Positions 25,622-33,448 of a stretch of DNA of 64,000 nt are shown here, piece by piece. A program made the position numbers and the translations under genes. The first letter of the stretch is position 1; every line of letters starts with the position of its first letter. The DNA is taken from assembly GCF_014640535.1 (NCBI RefSeq), contig NZ_BMHD01000001.1:62001-126000 (forward strand), written 5' to 3'. The notes below the pieces were generated by a model. It had not been told where the DNA came from. It saw nothing but the letters and a program-made list of their open reading frames with translations, and did no database searches. The stretch is from Cnuibacter physcomitrellae. Its GTDB lineage: Bacteria > Actinomycetota > Actinomycetes > Actinomycetales > Microbacteriaceae.

Positions 25622-26617
25622 TCAGGCCGGGTCGGCGGCGAGCAGCTCGCGCACGCGCGGGATGACGACCGTGCCGTAGAGCTCGATGCTCCGCATCAGC
25701 GCCTCGTGCGGCAGACCGCCGTTGCCGTACTTGAGGTCGAAGCGGCCGAGGCCGAGCGTCCGCGCGGTCGCGGCGATCCGCTGCGCGACCGACTCCGGCG
25801 AGCCGACGTAGAGCGAGCCCGTCGTGGCCTCCTCGTCGTAGTGCGCGCGGGTCACCGGAGGCCAGCCGCGCTCGGCGCCCAGCTTGCCGAAGTGGCGCTC
25901 GTAGTACGGCCACAGCTCCTCGCGGGCCTGCTCGTCCGTCTCGGCGATGTGCCCGGGGGAGTGCACGCCGACGGGGAGCGCCTCGCCGCCGAGCTGCTCG
26001 ACGGCCCGGTGGTAGAGGTCGACGTACGGCGCGAAGCGGGCGGGGGCGCCGCCGATGATCGCCAGCATGAGGCCGAAGCCGTAGCGCGCCGTCCGAACCA
26101 CCGACTCCGGGCTGCCGCCGACGCCGATCCACGTGCGCAGCTGGCCGTGCTCGATCGGGGGATAGACGGCGGGCTGCCCGTCGCGCACGCGCGCGAACCG
26201 GTCGAGCTTCTCCTCGAAGAGGCGCTCGTAGTCGGCCAGGTCGAACCCGAAGAGCGGGAACGACTCCGTGAACGACCCGCGGCCGAGGATGACCTCGGCT
26301 CGCCCGTTGGAGAGCGCGTCGACCTCCGAGAAGCGCTGGAAGACGCGGATGGGGTCGTCGGAGCTGAGCACGGTGACCGCCGATCCGAGGCGGATGCGCT
26401 CGGTGCGCGCCGCGATCGCGGCCAGCACCACCTCGGGGCTCGAGACCGCGAAGTCCTCGCGGTGGTGCTCGCCGATCCCGATGAAGTCGACCCCGACGGA
26501 GTCGGCCAGCACGGCCTGCTCCACGAGGTTGCGCAGCACCTGTGCGTGGCTGAGCGGCTCGCCGGCCGCGTCGAACGTCACGTCTCCGAACGTGTCGAGC
26601 CCGAGCTCGATGTCCAT
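25622..26617 (-). CDS. LLM class flavin-dependent oxidoreductase
   Basis: A 331-residue luciferase-like monooxygenase. Family segments are VDFIGIGEHHREDFAVSSPEVVLAAIAARTERIRLGSAVTVLSSDDP, EVILGRGSF and LYVGSPESVAQRI. It binds FMN (or F420) and acts on an unknown substrate. ATG 26617 is chosen because CGGGGAGA lies just upstream. A palindrome at 26652-26665 in the promoter region suggests repressor control. The 3' end abuts the 189-bp repeat tract. Confidence 0.88.
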   Translation of the reverse strand: MDIELGLDTFGDVTFDAAGEPLSHAQVLRNLVEQAVLADSVGVDFIGIGEHHREDFAVSSPEVVLAAIAARTERIRLGSAVTVLSSDDPIRVFQRFSEVDALSNGRAEVILGRGSFTESFPLFGFDLADYERLFEEKLDRFARVRDGQPAVYPPIEHGQLRTWIGVGGSPESVVRTARYGFGLMLAIIGGAPARFAPYVDLYHRAVEQLGGEALPVGVHSPGHIAETDEQAREELWPYYERHFGKLGAERGWPPVTRAHYDEEATTGSLYVGSPESVAQRIAATARTLGLGRFDLKYGNGGLPHEALMRSIELYGTVVIPRVRELLAADPA

Positions 26618-26641
26618 GGTCTCCCCGATCTGTCCCGAGCG

Positions 26642-26665
26642 ATGCACATTTCATGCACCTGCATG
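26642..26665. promoter_or_regulatory. Candidate operator upstream of the LLM gene
   Basis: CATGCA (26652-26657) and TGCATG (26660-26665) are perfect inverted arms around 2 nt. A further ATGCAC half-site at 26642 lies one helical turn away from the ATGCAC at 26653. This could bind a MarR- or HxlR-type repressor; no such gene is adjacent. Confidence 0.35.
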
Positions 26666-26741
26666 TAACCGTAACCCGGATGCGGTCCCCGCGATTCCCG
26701 CGAGCCCGTCGACCATAATGGTGCCGACGGAGGGAGCGACG

Positions 26742-27605
26742 ATGGCGGACATCGTGACGGTGGGGTACGACGGATCGGACGCCGCGCGCGTCGCGCTCGA
26801 CTGGGCCCTGCGCTACGCCGAGCGGGCGGGTCTGGACGTCGACGTGGTCTACGTCGCCGACACGTCATGGGACTCGCCGTCCTTCACCGCGGCCGAGCGG
26901 CTGAAGAGCCAGGGCGAGATCGTCCTCGCGTCCGACTCGTTCCACGCCCTCTCCAAGGCTCCCCACGTGGCGGTGACGAGCCGTGTGCTCACCGGACACC
27001 CGGTCGACGTGCTCACGGAGGCCTCCAAGGACTCGGCGATGCTCGTGGTCGGCACCTACCGCAAGGATGCGTACGAGCGGCTCACCACCTCCGCCGTCGG
27101 CGTCAAGGTGGTCGCGGGCGCGAGCGTGCCCGTCGTCGTGGTGCCGCAGACCTCGCCGGGCTCGCGGCGGGGCGTCGTCGTCGGCATCGACGGGGCCGAG
27201 CCGAGCGGTCGCCTCGTGGAGGCCGCGGCCGTCGAGGCGGAGCGTCTCGGCGAGCCTCTGCGGGTGGTGAGCGCGTGGACGCTCCCGCCCATGTCGACGC
27301 CGGAGTTCACCGACACCACCGACCTCTACGACGCGCTGGAGGCGCGGGCCCGGGAGATCGTCGACGAGGCGGTCGCGGCGGTGCGGATCACGCATCCGTC
27401 CCTGGAGGTCTCGGGCGGCGTCGAGCTCGACGCTCCGGTCACCGCGCTCACGCGTGCCGCGAAGGACGCGTCGCTCCTCGTGCTCGCCACGCACGGCAGG
27501 CACGGCCTCAGCCGCTTCCTCCTCGGCTCGGTCACGCACGACGTCGTCCTCCACGCCACGAGCCCGCTGCTCGTGCTGCGCTCGGCGGCTCTCCAAGCGG
27601 TCTGA
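26742..27605 (+). CDS. Universal stress protein, tandem UspA domains
   Basis: A 287-residue protein with two Usp domains (about 1-140 and 147-285). Each starts with the strand VGYDGSDAA or VGIDGAEPS and ends in the ATP-binding region; the second has LATHGRHGLSRFLLGSVTHDVVLHATSPLLVLR, matching the G2xG9xGS/T ATP-binding form. The first domain's loop is less typical. CATAAT at 26714-26719 is a possible -10 and GGAGGGAG precedes the ATG. Confidence 0.92.
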   Translation: MADIVTVGYDGSDAARVALDWALRYAERAGLDVDVVYVADTSWDSPSFTAAERLKSQGEIVLASDSFHALSKAPHVAVTSRVLTGHPVDVLTEASKDSAMLVVGTYRKDAYERLTTSAVGVKVVAGASVPVVVVPQTSPGSRRGVVVGIDGAEPSGRLVEAAAVEAERLGEPLRVVSAWTLPPMSTPEFTDTTDLYDALEARAREIVDEAVAAVRITHPSLEVSGGVELDAPVTALTRAAKDASLLVLATHGRHGLSRFLLGSVTHDVVLHATSPLLVLRSAALQAV

Positions 27606-27628
27606 GGCGCGAGCCCAGCGGAACCCGG

Positions 27629-27634
27629 TATCGT
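27629..27634 (+). promoter_or_regulatory. -10 hexamer TATCGT for the J-domain gene
   Basis: TATCGT, 6 nt before GTG 27641. It decides the leaderless GTG start. Confidence 0.5.
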
Positions 27635-27640
27635 CGTCGG

Positions 27641-28591
27641 GTGCCTGAGAGTCCCGCCGCCCAGACGCCCTACGAGGTGCTGGGCGTGGCCGCAGGCGCA
27701 TCCGACGACGAGCTCAGGCGCGCGTACCGGCGGCTGCTGCGGGAGACGCATCCCGACACCGGTGGCGACGCGGCTCGGTTCGTGCTCGTGCAGCGGGCGT
27801 GGGAGCGCATCGGGACCCCCGAGCTCCGCGCCGCCTACGACCGCGGCTCCGCATCGCGCACCTCGTCGCCCGAGCCCGCGAGCTACGCCGCCGGTGCGCG
27901 GGGGAGCGGAAGCACGGCTCGGCGTCCCGCGAGCTCGACGGTCCGCGCCCGCACGTACGGCCACCCGGGCGGCCAGGAACGGGAGATGTACCTCGCCCTG
28001 ATGCGCGAGTGGGTCGGGCGCGGCGTCCACCTCGACGACCCCTACGATCCCGGTCTCGTGCAGCGGGCTCCTCGGGAGATCCGCGGCTGGCTGGCGAAGG
28101 CGATCGCCGAGGAGACGACCTCCGCCATCGTCGGCGATCTCGGCGTGGGCTTCACGATCTGGAACAACGTCCTCACGGGCCGCTCGATCGACGGTGTGGG
28201 GGAGACGATCGACCACGTCGTGCTCGGGCCCTCCGGCCTGTACGCGGTCCAGTCCGAGGACTGGGGGACCCCGGTGAGGCTGAAGAAGGACGATCTGGTC
28301 GGTGAGGGCATCCCCGCCGGCTACGAGCCGCTCCATCAGCTCCGGGGCGCCGCCCGCTCGCTCGGGCGGTCGCTCGGCGTCCGCTTCACCGGCCTCGTCG
28401 TGGTGGTTCCCGACGACGACCTCGAGGTGCACGCCGCCGTGGTCGAGCGCGGTCGGCTCGCCGGATCCGCGGTGGTCCGTCGAGCGGCGCTGCCCCAGCT
28501 CCTCCGCGACGGCACGGGTGCCGATCGGGAGAGCATCGATCGGGTCTTCGACCTCCGCACCCGGCTCCAGCAGTCCCTCCGGCTGGCCTGA
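27641..28591 (+). CDS. J-domain protein fused to a NERD-like domain
   Basis: A 316-residue protein. Residues 7-72 are a J domain (TPYEVLGVAAGASDDELRRAYRRLLRETHPDTGG), with the HPD motif needed to stimulate DnaK. After a Ser/Ala-rich linker, residues 105-315 resemble a NERD (nuclease-related) domain: GVGETIDHVVLGPSGLYAVQSEDW is close to the family's core strand pattern. The expected Lys after the Gln is not clear. There is no zinc-finger or C-terminal DnaJ domain. A chaperone-recruiting nuclease-like protein is possible; its function is unknown. Confidence 0.8.
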   Translation: MPESPAAQTPYEVLGVAAGASDDELRRAYRRLLRETHPDTGGDAARFVLVQRAWERIGTPELRAAYDRGSASRTSSPEPASYAAGARGSGSTARRPASSTVRARTYGHPGGQEREMYLALMREWVGRGVHLDDPYDPGLVQRAPREIRGWLAKAIAEETTSAIVGDLGVGFTIWNNVLTGRSIDGVGETIDHVVLGPSGLYAVQSEDWGTPVRLKKDDLVGEGIPAGYEPLHQLRGAARSLGRSLGVRFTGLVVVVPDDDLEVHAAVVERGRLAGSAVVRRAALPQLLRDGTGADRESIDRVFDLRTRLQQSLRLA

Positions 28592-28619
28592 GCGGCGTCG
28601 CGCTGGGCGACCGCGCGCC

Positions 28620-29585
28620 TCAGGTCGTCAGCAGGATCTTCCCGATGTGGGAGGACGACTCCATCAGGCGGTGCGCCTCCGCCGCGTCGGCGAGCGGGAA
28701 CCGGGCGCCGGTGACCGGGCGGACGGCCCCGCTCTCGAACAGCGGCCAGACGTTCTCCGCCACGCTCGCCACGATCTCGGCTCGCTCCGCCAGCGGTCGG
28801 GCTCGCAGGCTCGTCGACCGGATCGTGCCGCGCTTGCGCATGAGCGCGCCGAAGTCGAGCTCGGCCGGGCCGGATCCGGCGCTCGCGATGTTCGCGATCC
28901 GGCCGTTCACGCGGAGCGCGGCGATGTTGCGGGCGAGGTAGGAGCCGCCCACCAGGTCGAGGACGACGTCGGCCCCGCCCTCCGAGGTCATCCGCTCGAC
29001 GAAGTCCTCCATCGTGTAGTCGATGAGGATGTCGGCGCCCAGGCCCCGGCAGGCGGCGAGCTTCTCGGAGCTCGACGCGGTGACGGCGACCGTCGCCCCG
29101 AAGGCGCGACCCAGCTGCACCGCCATCGTGCCGACGCCGCTCGACCCGCCGTGCACGAGGAGCGTCTCGCCGGCGCGGAGGGCGGCGAGGAGGAACACGT
29201 TCGACCAGACGGTGCACACCGTCTCCATGAGCCCGGCGGCGTCGACGAGCCCGACCCGCTCGGGGATCGGCAGCGCCAGGGACCCGTTCACCACGACCTC
29301 CTCGGCGTATCCGCCGCCGGGGAGCAGGGCGCAGACCTCGTCGCCCACGGCGTGGCCCGAGTGGTCGCCCGCCCAGGTGACGGTGCCGGAGACCTCGAGC
29401 CCCGGCCAGTGCGGTGCTCCCTCGGGCGACGGGTAGTGGCCCTTGCGCTGGAGCACGTCGGCGCGGTTGACCCCCGCGGCGGCGACGGCGATCACCACGT
29501 CGTGCTCGCCCGGATCCGGGCGCTCGACCTCGGCGAGCTCGAGAGCGGAGGGGGTTCCGGGGGATACGACGACGACGGCCTTCAC
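28620..29585 (-). CDS. NAD(P)H:quinone oxidoreductase (MDR family)
   Basis: A 321-residue zinc-independent medium-chain reductase (quinone reductase type). Markers are AGVNRADVLQRKGHYPSPEGAPHWPGLEVSG near the N-terminus, the cofactor motif LLVHGGSSGVGTMAVQL, and the C-terminal PLADAAEAHRLMESSSHIGKILL. No zinc-ligand Cys cluster is present. GTG 29585 follows TAACGT (29593-29598) after 7 nt. It lies divergent to the dienelactone hydrolase gene. Confidence 0.9.
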   Translation of the reverse strand: MKAVVVVSPGTPSALELAEVERPDPGEHDVVIAVAAAGVNRADVLQRKGHYPSPEGAPHWPGLEVSGTVTWAGDHSGHAVGDEVCALLPGGGYAEEVVVNGSLALPIPERVGLVDAAGLMETVCTVWSNVFLLAALRAGETLLVHGGSSGVGTMAVQLGRAFGATVAVTASSSEKLAACRGLGADILIDYTMEDFVERMTSEGGADVVLDLVGGSYLARNIAALRVNGRIANIASAGSGPAELDFGALMRKRGTIRSTSLRARPLAERAEIVASVAENVWPLFESGAVRPVTGARFPLADAAEAHRLMESSSHIGKILLTT

Positions 29586-29592
29586 CTGTCCT

Positions 29593-29598
29593 ACGTTA
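29593..29598 (-). promoter_or_regulatory. -10 hexamer TAACGT for the quinone reductase gene
   Basis: TAACGT on the minus strand, 7 nt before GTG 29585. Confidence 0.5.
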
Positions 29599-29663
29599 CG
29601 ACCGTGCTCGGCCCGGCCGCGCGGAGCGCATCCAGCACCCGGGGAGCCCGTGGTGCTAGACCG

Positions 29664-30431
29664 ATGACCATGACCTCCCTCGACGCCTCGCTCACGGCCC
29701 TGCTCGACACCGTCCCCGCGCCCGCTGACGCCGACATCCGCGCCGAGCGGGTTCCGTACGATCACGACGGCACGGCTCTCGACGGGTTCCTCGCCTGGGA
29801 TGCCGGCGCGGACGGGCCTCGCCCCGCGGTGCTGATCGTGCACGACTGGAACGGCGAGGGCGAGTACGTCCGGGTCCGGGCGCAGATGCTGGCCAGGCTC
29901 GGCTACGTGGCGTTCGCCGCCGACGTGTACGGCGTGGGCGTCCGTCCCGAGGGCGACGCCGCCGCGACGACGGCCCAGTCGTTCTACCGGGATCTCCCGC
30001 TGATGCGGGCCCGCGTGGCGGCCGGCTACGACGTGCTGCGCGACGACGCCAGGGTGGACCCGACGCGCATCGCGGTGATCGGGTACTGCTTCGGCGGATC
30101 CGCGGCGCTCGAGTTCGCACGCACCGGAGCGCAGGTGCGCGGCACGGTGTCGTTCCACGGATCGCTCATCACGCACGCACCCGCCGACGTGGCGCGCGTC
30201 GCCTCGCCGCTGCTCGTGCTCACCGGCGGATCCGACCCGGTGGTCCCGGACAGTGCCGTCATCGCGTTCCAGGACGAGCTGCGCACACGGGACGACCTCG
30301 ACTGGCAGGTGGTGACCTACAGCGGCGCGCCGCACGCGTTCACCCGGCCGGGCTCGCCCGCCTATCGTCCGGTCGCGGATGCGCGCAGCTGGGCGGCCAT
30401 GCGCGCATTCCTCGACGAGGTGATGGCCTGA
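29664..30431 (+). CDS. Dienelactone hydrolase family protein
   Basis: A 255-residue alpha/beta-hydrolase of the dienelactone hydrolase family. The nucleophile Cys is in GYCFGGSAAL (a dienelactone-hydrolase-type GxCxGG elbow), the acid Asp in TGGSDPVVPD, and the His in GAPHAFTRPG. It probably hydrolyses a lactone or ester. ATG 29664 is used; ATG 29670 is also possible and would sit 7 nt after TAGACC. Confidence 0.88.
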   Translation: MTMTSLDASLTALLDTVPAPADADIRAERVPYDHDGTALDGFLAWDAGADGPRPAVLIVHDWNGEGEYVRVRAQMLARLGYVAFAADVYGVGVRPEGDAAATTAQSFYRDLPLMRARVAAGYDVLRDDARVDPTRIAVIGYCFGGSAALEFARTGAQVRGTVSFHGSLITHAPADVARVASPLLVLTGGSDPVVPDSAVIAFQDELRTRDDLDWQVVTYSGAPHAFTRPGSPAYRPVADARSWAAMRAFLDEVMA

Positions 30432-30507
30432 CGCGTGCCGAGCCCGCCCCGGGGGTCGCGGGACGGCCCCGCGCGGGTGGACACTGTTCACCTCGAGAGG
30501 AGTACGG

Positions 30508-30888
30508 ATGCTCACGGTCACGGACACGTTCCAGGGGTTCAGCGTCGACGACCTGGAGGCGGCTCGGATGTTCTACGCAGACCGTCTCGGCTTCGAGGCG
30601 GTGCTCGGCGACATGGGCCTCGAGATCACGCTCCCCGGGGGCAGGAGCGTCTTCGTGTACGCGAAGGAGGACCACGAGCCGGCGACGTTCACGATCCTCA
30701 ACCTGGCGGTCCCGGACATCGATCGTGCCGTCGAGGAGCTGGCCGCCGCCGGTGTCGCGCTGGAGCGCTACGACGGACTCCCGCAGGACGAGAAGGGTGT
30801 GATGCGCGGCCGGGCGGCCGGCAGGGGACCGGACATCGCGTGGTTCACGGACCCCGCGGGCAACGTGCTCGCCGTGATCGGCGACTGA
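30508..30888 (+). CDS. VOC (glyoxalase) family protein
   Basis: A 126-residue vicinal-oxygen-chelate domain protein with the two beta-alpha-beta-beta-beta halves (FSVDDLEAARMFYADRLGFEAVLGDMGLEITLPGG and LNLAVPDIDRAVEELAAAGV...FTDPAGNVLAVI). The usual first metal His is replaced by Phe (QGFSVDD), so metal catalysis is doubtful; it may bind a ligand or drug. GAGAGGAG precedes the ATG. Confidence 0.87.
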   Translation: MLTVTDTFQGFSVDDLEAARMFYADRLGFEAVLGDMGLEITLPGGRSVFVYAKEDHEPATFTILNLAVPDIDRAVEELAAAGVALERYDGLPQDEKGVMRGRAAGRGPDIAWFTDPAGNVLAVIGD

Positions 30889-30998
30889 CCCGGCGGGACC
30901 GCCGCCCGCACCGTCCCGGCGCCTGACCCGGCGGGACCGCCGCCCGCACCGTCCCGGCGCCTGACCCGGCCAGACCGTCGGGCGCACCGTCCCGGCGG
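30885..30998. repeat. Three 38-bp tandem repeats after the VOC gene
   Basis: The unit beginning ctgacccggcgggaccgc starts at 30885, 30923 and 30961. The first two copies match closely and the third is degenerate. The first copy contains the VOC stop codon. Each unit can fold a GGCGG...CCGCC hairpin, so the array may serve as a 3' end for the convergent genes. Confidence 0.7.
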
Positions 30999-31009
30999 AC
31001 GACGTGGAC

Positions 31010-31300
31010 TCAGTCGGCGGCGGCGTCGATGATGTCGTCGTACTCGTGGTGCCGCTTCACCCAGGCGGCCACGAAGGGGCACTGCGGCGTGATGCGGAGC
31101 CCTGCATCCCGGGTGTCGGCCAGCGCGGCGGCGACGAGCTCGCTGCCGAGGCCCTGCCCCTCGTAGGCTGGGTCGACGACGGTGTGCGTGAACACACGCG
31201 ATCCCTCGGCGTCGACGTAGTACGCCGTGCCGGCATCCGCCCCGTCGACCGTGATGACGTACCGGTGCCTCTCGGGCTCGTGCTCGACCTCGCGACTCAT
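31010..31300 (-). CDS. Small GNAT-like N-acetyltransferase (YjdJ type)
   Basis: A 96-residue short GNAT domain. It has TAYYVDAEGSRVFTHTVVDPAYEGQGLGSELVAAAL (QGxG acetyl-CoA loop) and the conserved end ITPQCPFVAAWVKRHHEYDDII, typical of this minimal family. The substrate is unknown. TAGGCT (31307-31312) lies 6 nt before ATG 31300. It follows the tag gene in the same direction by 4 bp. Confidence 0.88.
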   Translation of the reverse strand: MSREVEHEPERHRYVITVDGADAGTAYYVDAEGSRVFTHTVVDPAYEGQGLGSELVAAALADTRDAGLRITPQCPFVAAWVKRHHEYDDIIDAAAD

Positions 31301-31304
31301 GCGC

Positions 31305-31937
31305 TCAGCCTACGACGGGCTCGTCGGCCGGCCACACCCCGGAGGTGGCCCGTCGATGGCTACCCAGCAGATGGGTGTCGACGATGCCGATCGCCTCCAT
31401 CAGCGCGAACATCGTCGTCGGGCCCACGAACACGAACCCCTCCGCGCGGAGCGCCTTCGCCAGCGCGGTCGACTCGGGGCTCGTGGTCGGGATCTCGGCG
31501 AACGAGACGGGTGCCGGCGTGGTCGCGGGTCGGAACGACCACACGAGGTCGGCCAGGCCCCCTCGGTCGCGGAGCGCCACGGTCGCCCGGGCATTCGTGA
31601 TCGTGGCGAGGACCTTGGCGCGATTGCGCACGATGCCCGCATCTCCGAGGAGCCGCGCGACATCGTCCTCGTCGTACCGCGCGACCGTGTCGGGGTCGAA
31701 GTCGTCGAACGCCTCGCGGAAGGCGGGACGCTTCCGCAGGATGGTCGCCCAGGACAGGCCGGACTGGAACGCCTCCAGGCTGAGACGCTCGAACACGCCC
31801 CGCTCGTCGCGGACCGGCATGCCCCACTCCGTGTCGTAGTACTCGCGGAGGAGCGGATCGACGGCCGCCCAGGCGGGCCGGGCGAGCCCGTCGTCACCGA
31901 GGACGAGCGGGGAGGGGGTCGGGGCGGCGTCCGTCAT
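31305..31937 (-). CDS. tag: DNA-3-methyladenine glycosylase I
   Basis: A 210-residue Tag glycosylase. Markers are YYDTEWGMPVRDERGVFERLSLEAFQSGLSWATILRKRPAFREAFDDFDP, with the catalytic Glu in LEAFQSGLSW, FVGPTTMFALMEAIGIVDTHLLGS, and C-terminal His residues. The family's zinc-site Cys near the N-terminus is not evident in this copy. It removes 3-methyladenine from DNA. A minus-strand TACTAT overlaps the plus-strand -10 of the divergent small membrane protein. Confidence 0.92.
   Translation of the reverse strand: MTDAAPTPSPLVLGDDGLARPAWAAVDPLLREYYDTEWGMPVRDERGVFERLSLEAFQSGLSWATILRKRPAFREAFDDFDPDTVARYDEDDVARLLGDAGIVRNRAKVLATITNARATVALRDRGGLADLVWSFRPATTPAPVSFAEIPTTSPESTALAKALRAEGFVFVGPTTMFALMEAIGIVDTHLLGSHRRATSGVWPADEPVVG
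31307..31312 (-). promoter_or_regulatory. -10 hexamer TAGGCT for the small GNAT gene
   Basis: TAGGCT on the minus strand, 6 nt before ATG 31300. It lies over the last codons of tag, so the two genes can be expressed separately. Confidence 0.5.
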
Positions 31938-31942
31938 GGCAA

Positions 31943-31948
31943 TAGTAT
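31943..31948 (+). promoter_or_regulatory. -10 hexamer TAGTAT for the small membrane protein
   Basis: TAGTAT about 30 nt before ATG 31978. Unlike most promoters here it leaves a leader with an AGGAGG ribosome site. The reverse complement gives the likely -10 of tag. Confidence 0.45.
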
Positions 31949-31977
31949 GGAAGGGTCCACTGACAGGAGGGTTGCTC

Positions 31978-32151
31978 ATGCTGGCTATCGCGGCGATCGG
32001 ATGCGTGATCCTGTTCCTGGGAGGCATGTACCTCATGGGCCTGTTCTCCGACGCGTTCACGTTCTTCGGCGGCATCCTCCTGGTGTCGCTCGCGCTCTTC
32101 ATCGCGATCAGCGTGATCCCGGCCCAGCGCCACAAGAAGCAGCAGCCGTAG
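31978..32151 (+). CDS. Small two-helix membrane protein
   Basis: A 57-residue protein with two hydrophobic segments (AIAAIGCVILFLGGMYLMGLF and FFGGILLVSLALFIAISVI) and a basic tail (RHKKQQP). There is no known motif. The start ATG 31978 has a strong AGGAGG 7 nt upstream. It is divergent from tag. A role at the membrane is all that can be said. Confidence 0.75.
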   Translation: MLAIAAIGCVILFLGGMYLMGLFSDAFTFFGGILLVSLALFIAISVIPAQRHKKQQP

Positions 32152-32176
32152 CCCCCATCCGGAGCGTCGCCGGGCT

Positions 32177-32207
32177 TTGACTTCGAGCGCACTCGAAGCT
32201 CTACAGT
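32177..32207 (+). promoter_or_regulatory. MerR-type promoter/operator with 19-bp spacer
   Basis: The -35 TTGACT (32177-32182) and -10 TACAGT (32202-32207) are exactly 19 bp apart. The dyad CTTCGAG (32181-32187) / CTCGAAG (32192-32198) lies between them. Over-long spacers with a centred dyad are the hallmark of MerR-activated promoters. The ATG of the MerR gene is 6 nt after the -10. Confidence 0.85.
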
Positions 32208-32213
32208 GTCGGC

Positions 32214-32591
32214 ATGACCCTGACGACCCCGAGCACGCTGTCCATCGCCGAGGCGGCGGAGCTGATCGGCGTCTCAACGCACACCCTCCGCTACTACGAG
32301 CGTGAGGGACTGATGCGCGACCCGGTCGCGCGATCCTCCGCCACGCACCGTCGCTACGACGAGGACGACATCGGCTGGCTCCGCTTCATCACCCGGCTGC
32401 GGGCCTCGGCGATGCCGATCGCGCGCATCAAGCAGTACACGGTGCTGGCGCGTCAGGGTGACGACACCACGGAGGCGCGGCTCGACCTGCTGCGCTCCCA
32501 CCGCGCCGAGGTGGTGGCGCAGCTGGAGGAGATCCGGCACTCGCTCGAGGTGATCGACGCCAAGATCGACCACTACGAGCAGTCGCTCTAG
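32214..32591 (+). CDS. MerR family regulator (NmlR/AdhR-like)
   Basis: A 125-residue MerR regulator. The winged helix-turn-helix is LSIAEAAELIGVSTHTLRYYEREGLM, followed by RRYDEDDIGWLRFITRLRASAMPIARIKQY and a C-terminal coiled coil (RSHRAEVVAQLEEIRHSLEVIDAKIDHYE). There is no long effector domain and no Cys cluster, as in small aldehyde- or electrophile-responsive members. The gene is leaderless and its own promoter has the MerR architecture, so it is autoregulated. The target gene usually found nearby (an alcohol dehydrogenase or aldo-keto reductase) is not in this window next to it. Confidence 0.9.
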   Translation: MTLTTPSTLSIAEAAELIGVSTHTLRYYEREGLMRDPVARSSATHRRYDEDDIGWLRFITRLRASAMPIARIKQYTVLARQGDDTTEARLDLLRSHRAEVVAQLEEIRHSLEVIDAKIDHYEQSL

Positions 32592-32629
32592 GCGCTCGAT
32601 CGCTCGAGTCGCTCAGGCGCTCGAGGCGC

Positions 32630-33424
32630 TCAGGCGGCGATGCCGCGCTTGTCGAGGGCGTCCTGCACGATGGTGAGGCCGGACAGCCCGGGCATCTTCG
32701 CGATGTGCGCGTCGATCTTGGCGGCCTCCTTGCGGCCGTCGGTGCCGCCCATCAGGTGGCTCATGACGTGGAACACCTCGTCGTCGGTCATGACGCCCGA
32801 CCCGACCGGACCCCACGCCTTCGACAGGGCGAACCGCGCGATGACCTGCGCCTTCTTGCTCTTGGCGAGACGGTCGCGCGCCTGCGTGGCGTAGAACGCC
32901 ACGTGGCGCGACTCCTGCTTCGCGATCCGGCGCAGCAGCTCGGCGAGCACGGGGTGCCCCTCGAGATCGGCGAGCCGGTTGTAGGCCGCCACGGCGGACC
33001 ACTCGTTCGCAGCGCCCCACACCATGTGCACGGCGATGAAGTCCTTGCCGATGAGGTTGCCGAGCAGGGCCTGCTTCACCGGGTCGAGGCGGTCCTTCCA
33101 GCCGAGCTTCAGGCGGGTGGACTTGAGCTCGTCGTAGTCGACGACGATGCCGTGCACCTTGAGCACCGCGGCGAGGGCCTCACCGTGCCAGAACTCCTCG
33201 CGGTTCCACATCGTCATGAAGGCGGTGACGTCGACGTCCTTGTGCGAGGGGGTGACCAGCAGGTCGCGGAGGTAGCAGACCGTGTGGTACTCGATGTCGC
33301 ACATGTAGCGGAGGCTGCGCAGGGTCGACTCGGGGAGCGGGTCGTCGCGGAACGACTCGAAGTCGAGGTCCTGCCACGTCACCTTCTCGGACGTGGTGGT
33401 GTAGCGGTCGATGTCGAAGGCCAT
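32630..33424 (-). CDS. Ferritin-like diiron protein, catalytic paralogue (putative desaturase/oxygenase)
   Basis: A 264-residue helical protein with a full diiron carboxylate pattern: E45 (DIEYHT), E77xxH80 (REEFWH), E141 (NEWSAV) and E171xxH174 (QESRHVAFY). That pattern fits soluble acyl-ACP desaturases and related oxygenases. It is the last gene of an operon with a fatty acyl reductase and a second ferritin-like protein, opposite an alkyl-DHAP synthase gene. A role in modifying an alkyl or acyl chain, for example vinyl-ether formation, is inference. Confidence 0.82.
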   Translation of the reverse strand: MAFDIDRYTTTSEKVTWQDLDFESFRDDPLPESTLRSLRYMCDIEYHTVCYLRDLLVTPSHKDVDVTAFMTMWNREEFWHGEALAAVLKVHGIVVDYDELKSTRLKLGWKDRLDPVKQALLGNLIGKDFIAVHMVWGAANEWSAVAAYNRLADLEGHPVLAELLRRIAKQESRHVAFYATQARDRLAKSKKAQVIARFALSKAWGPVGSGVMTDDEVFHVMSHLMGGTDGRKEAAKIDAHIAKMPGLSGLTIVQDALDKRGIAA

Positions 33425-33448
33425 GCGCGGTGTCGGGCCTCGCGCTCG

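Noticed and set aside
24477-25665. Several long open frames in the 189-bp repeat tract
   Set aside because: They come from the period being a multiple of 3 and the lack of stops at high GC. The proteins are Arg/Gly repeats with no fold.
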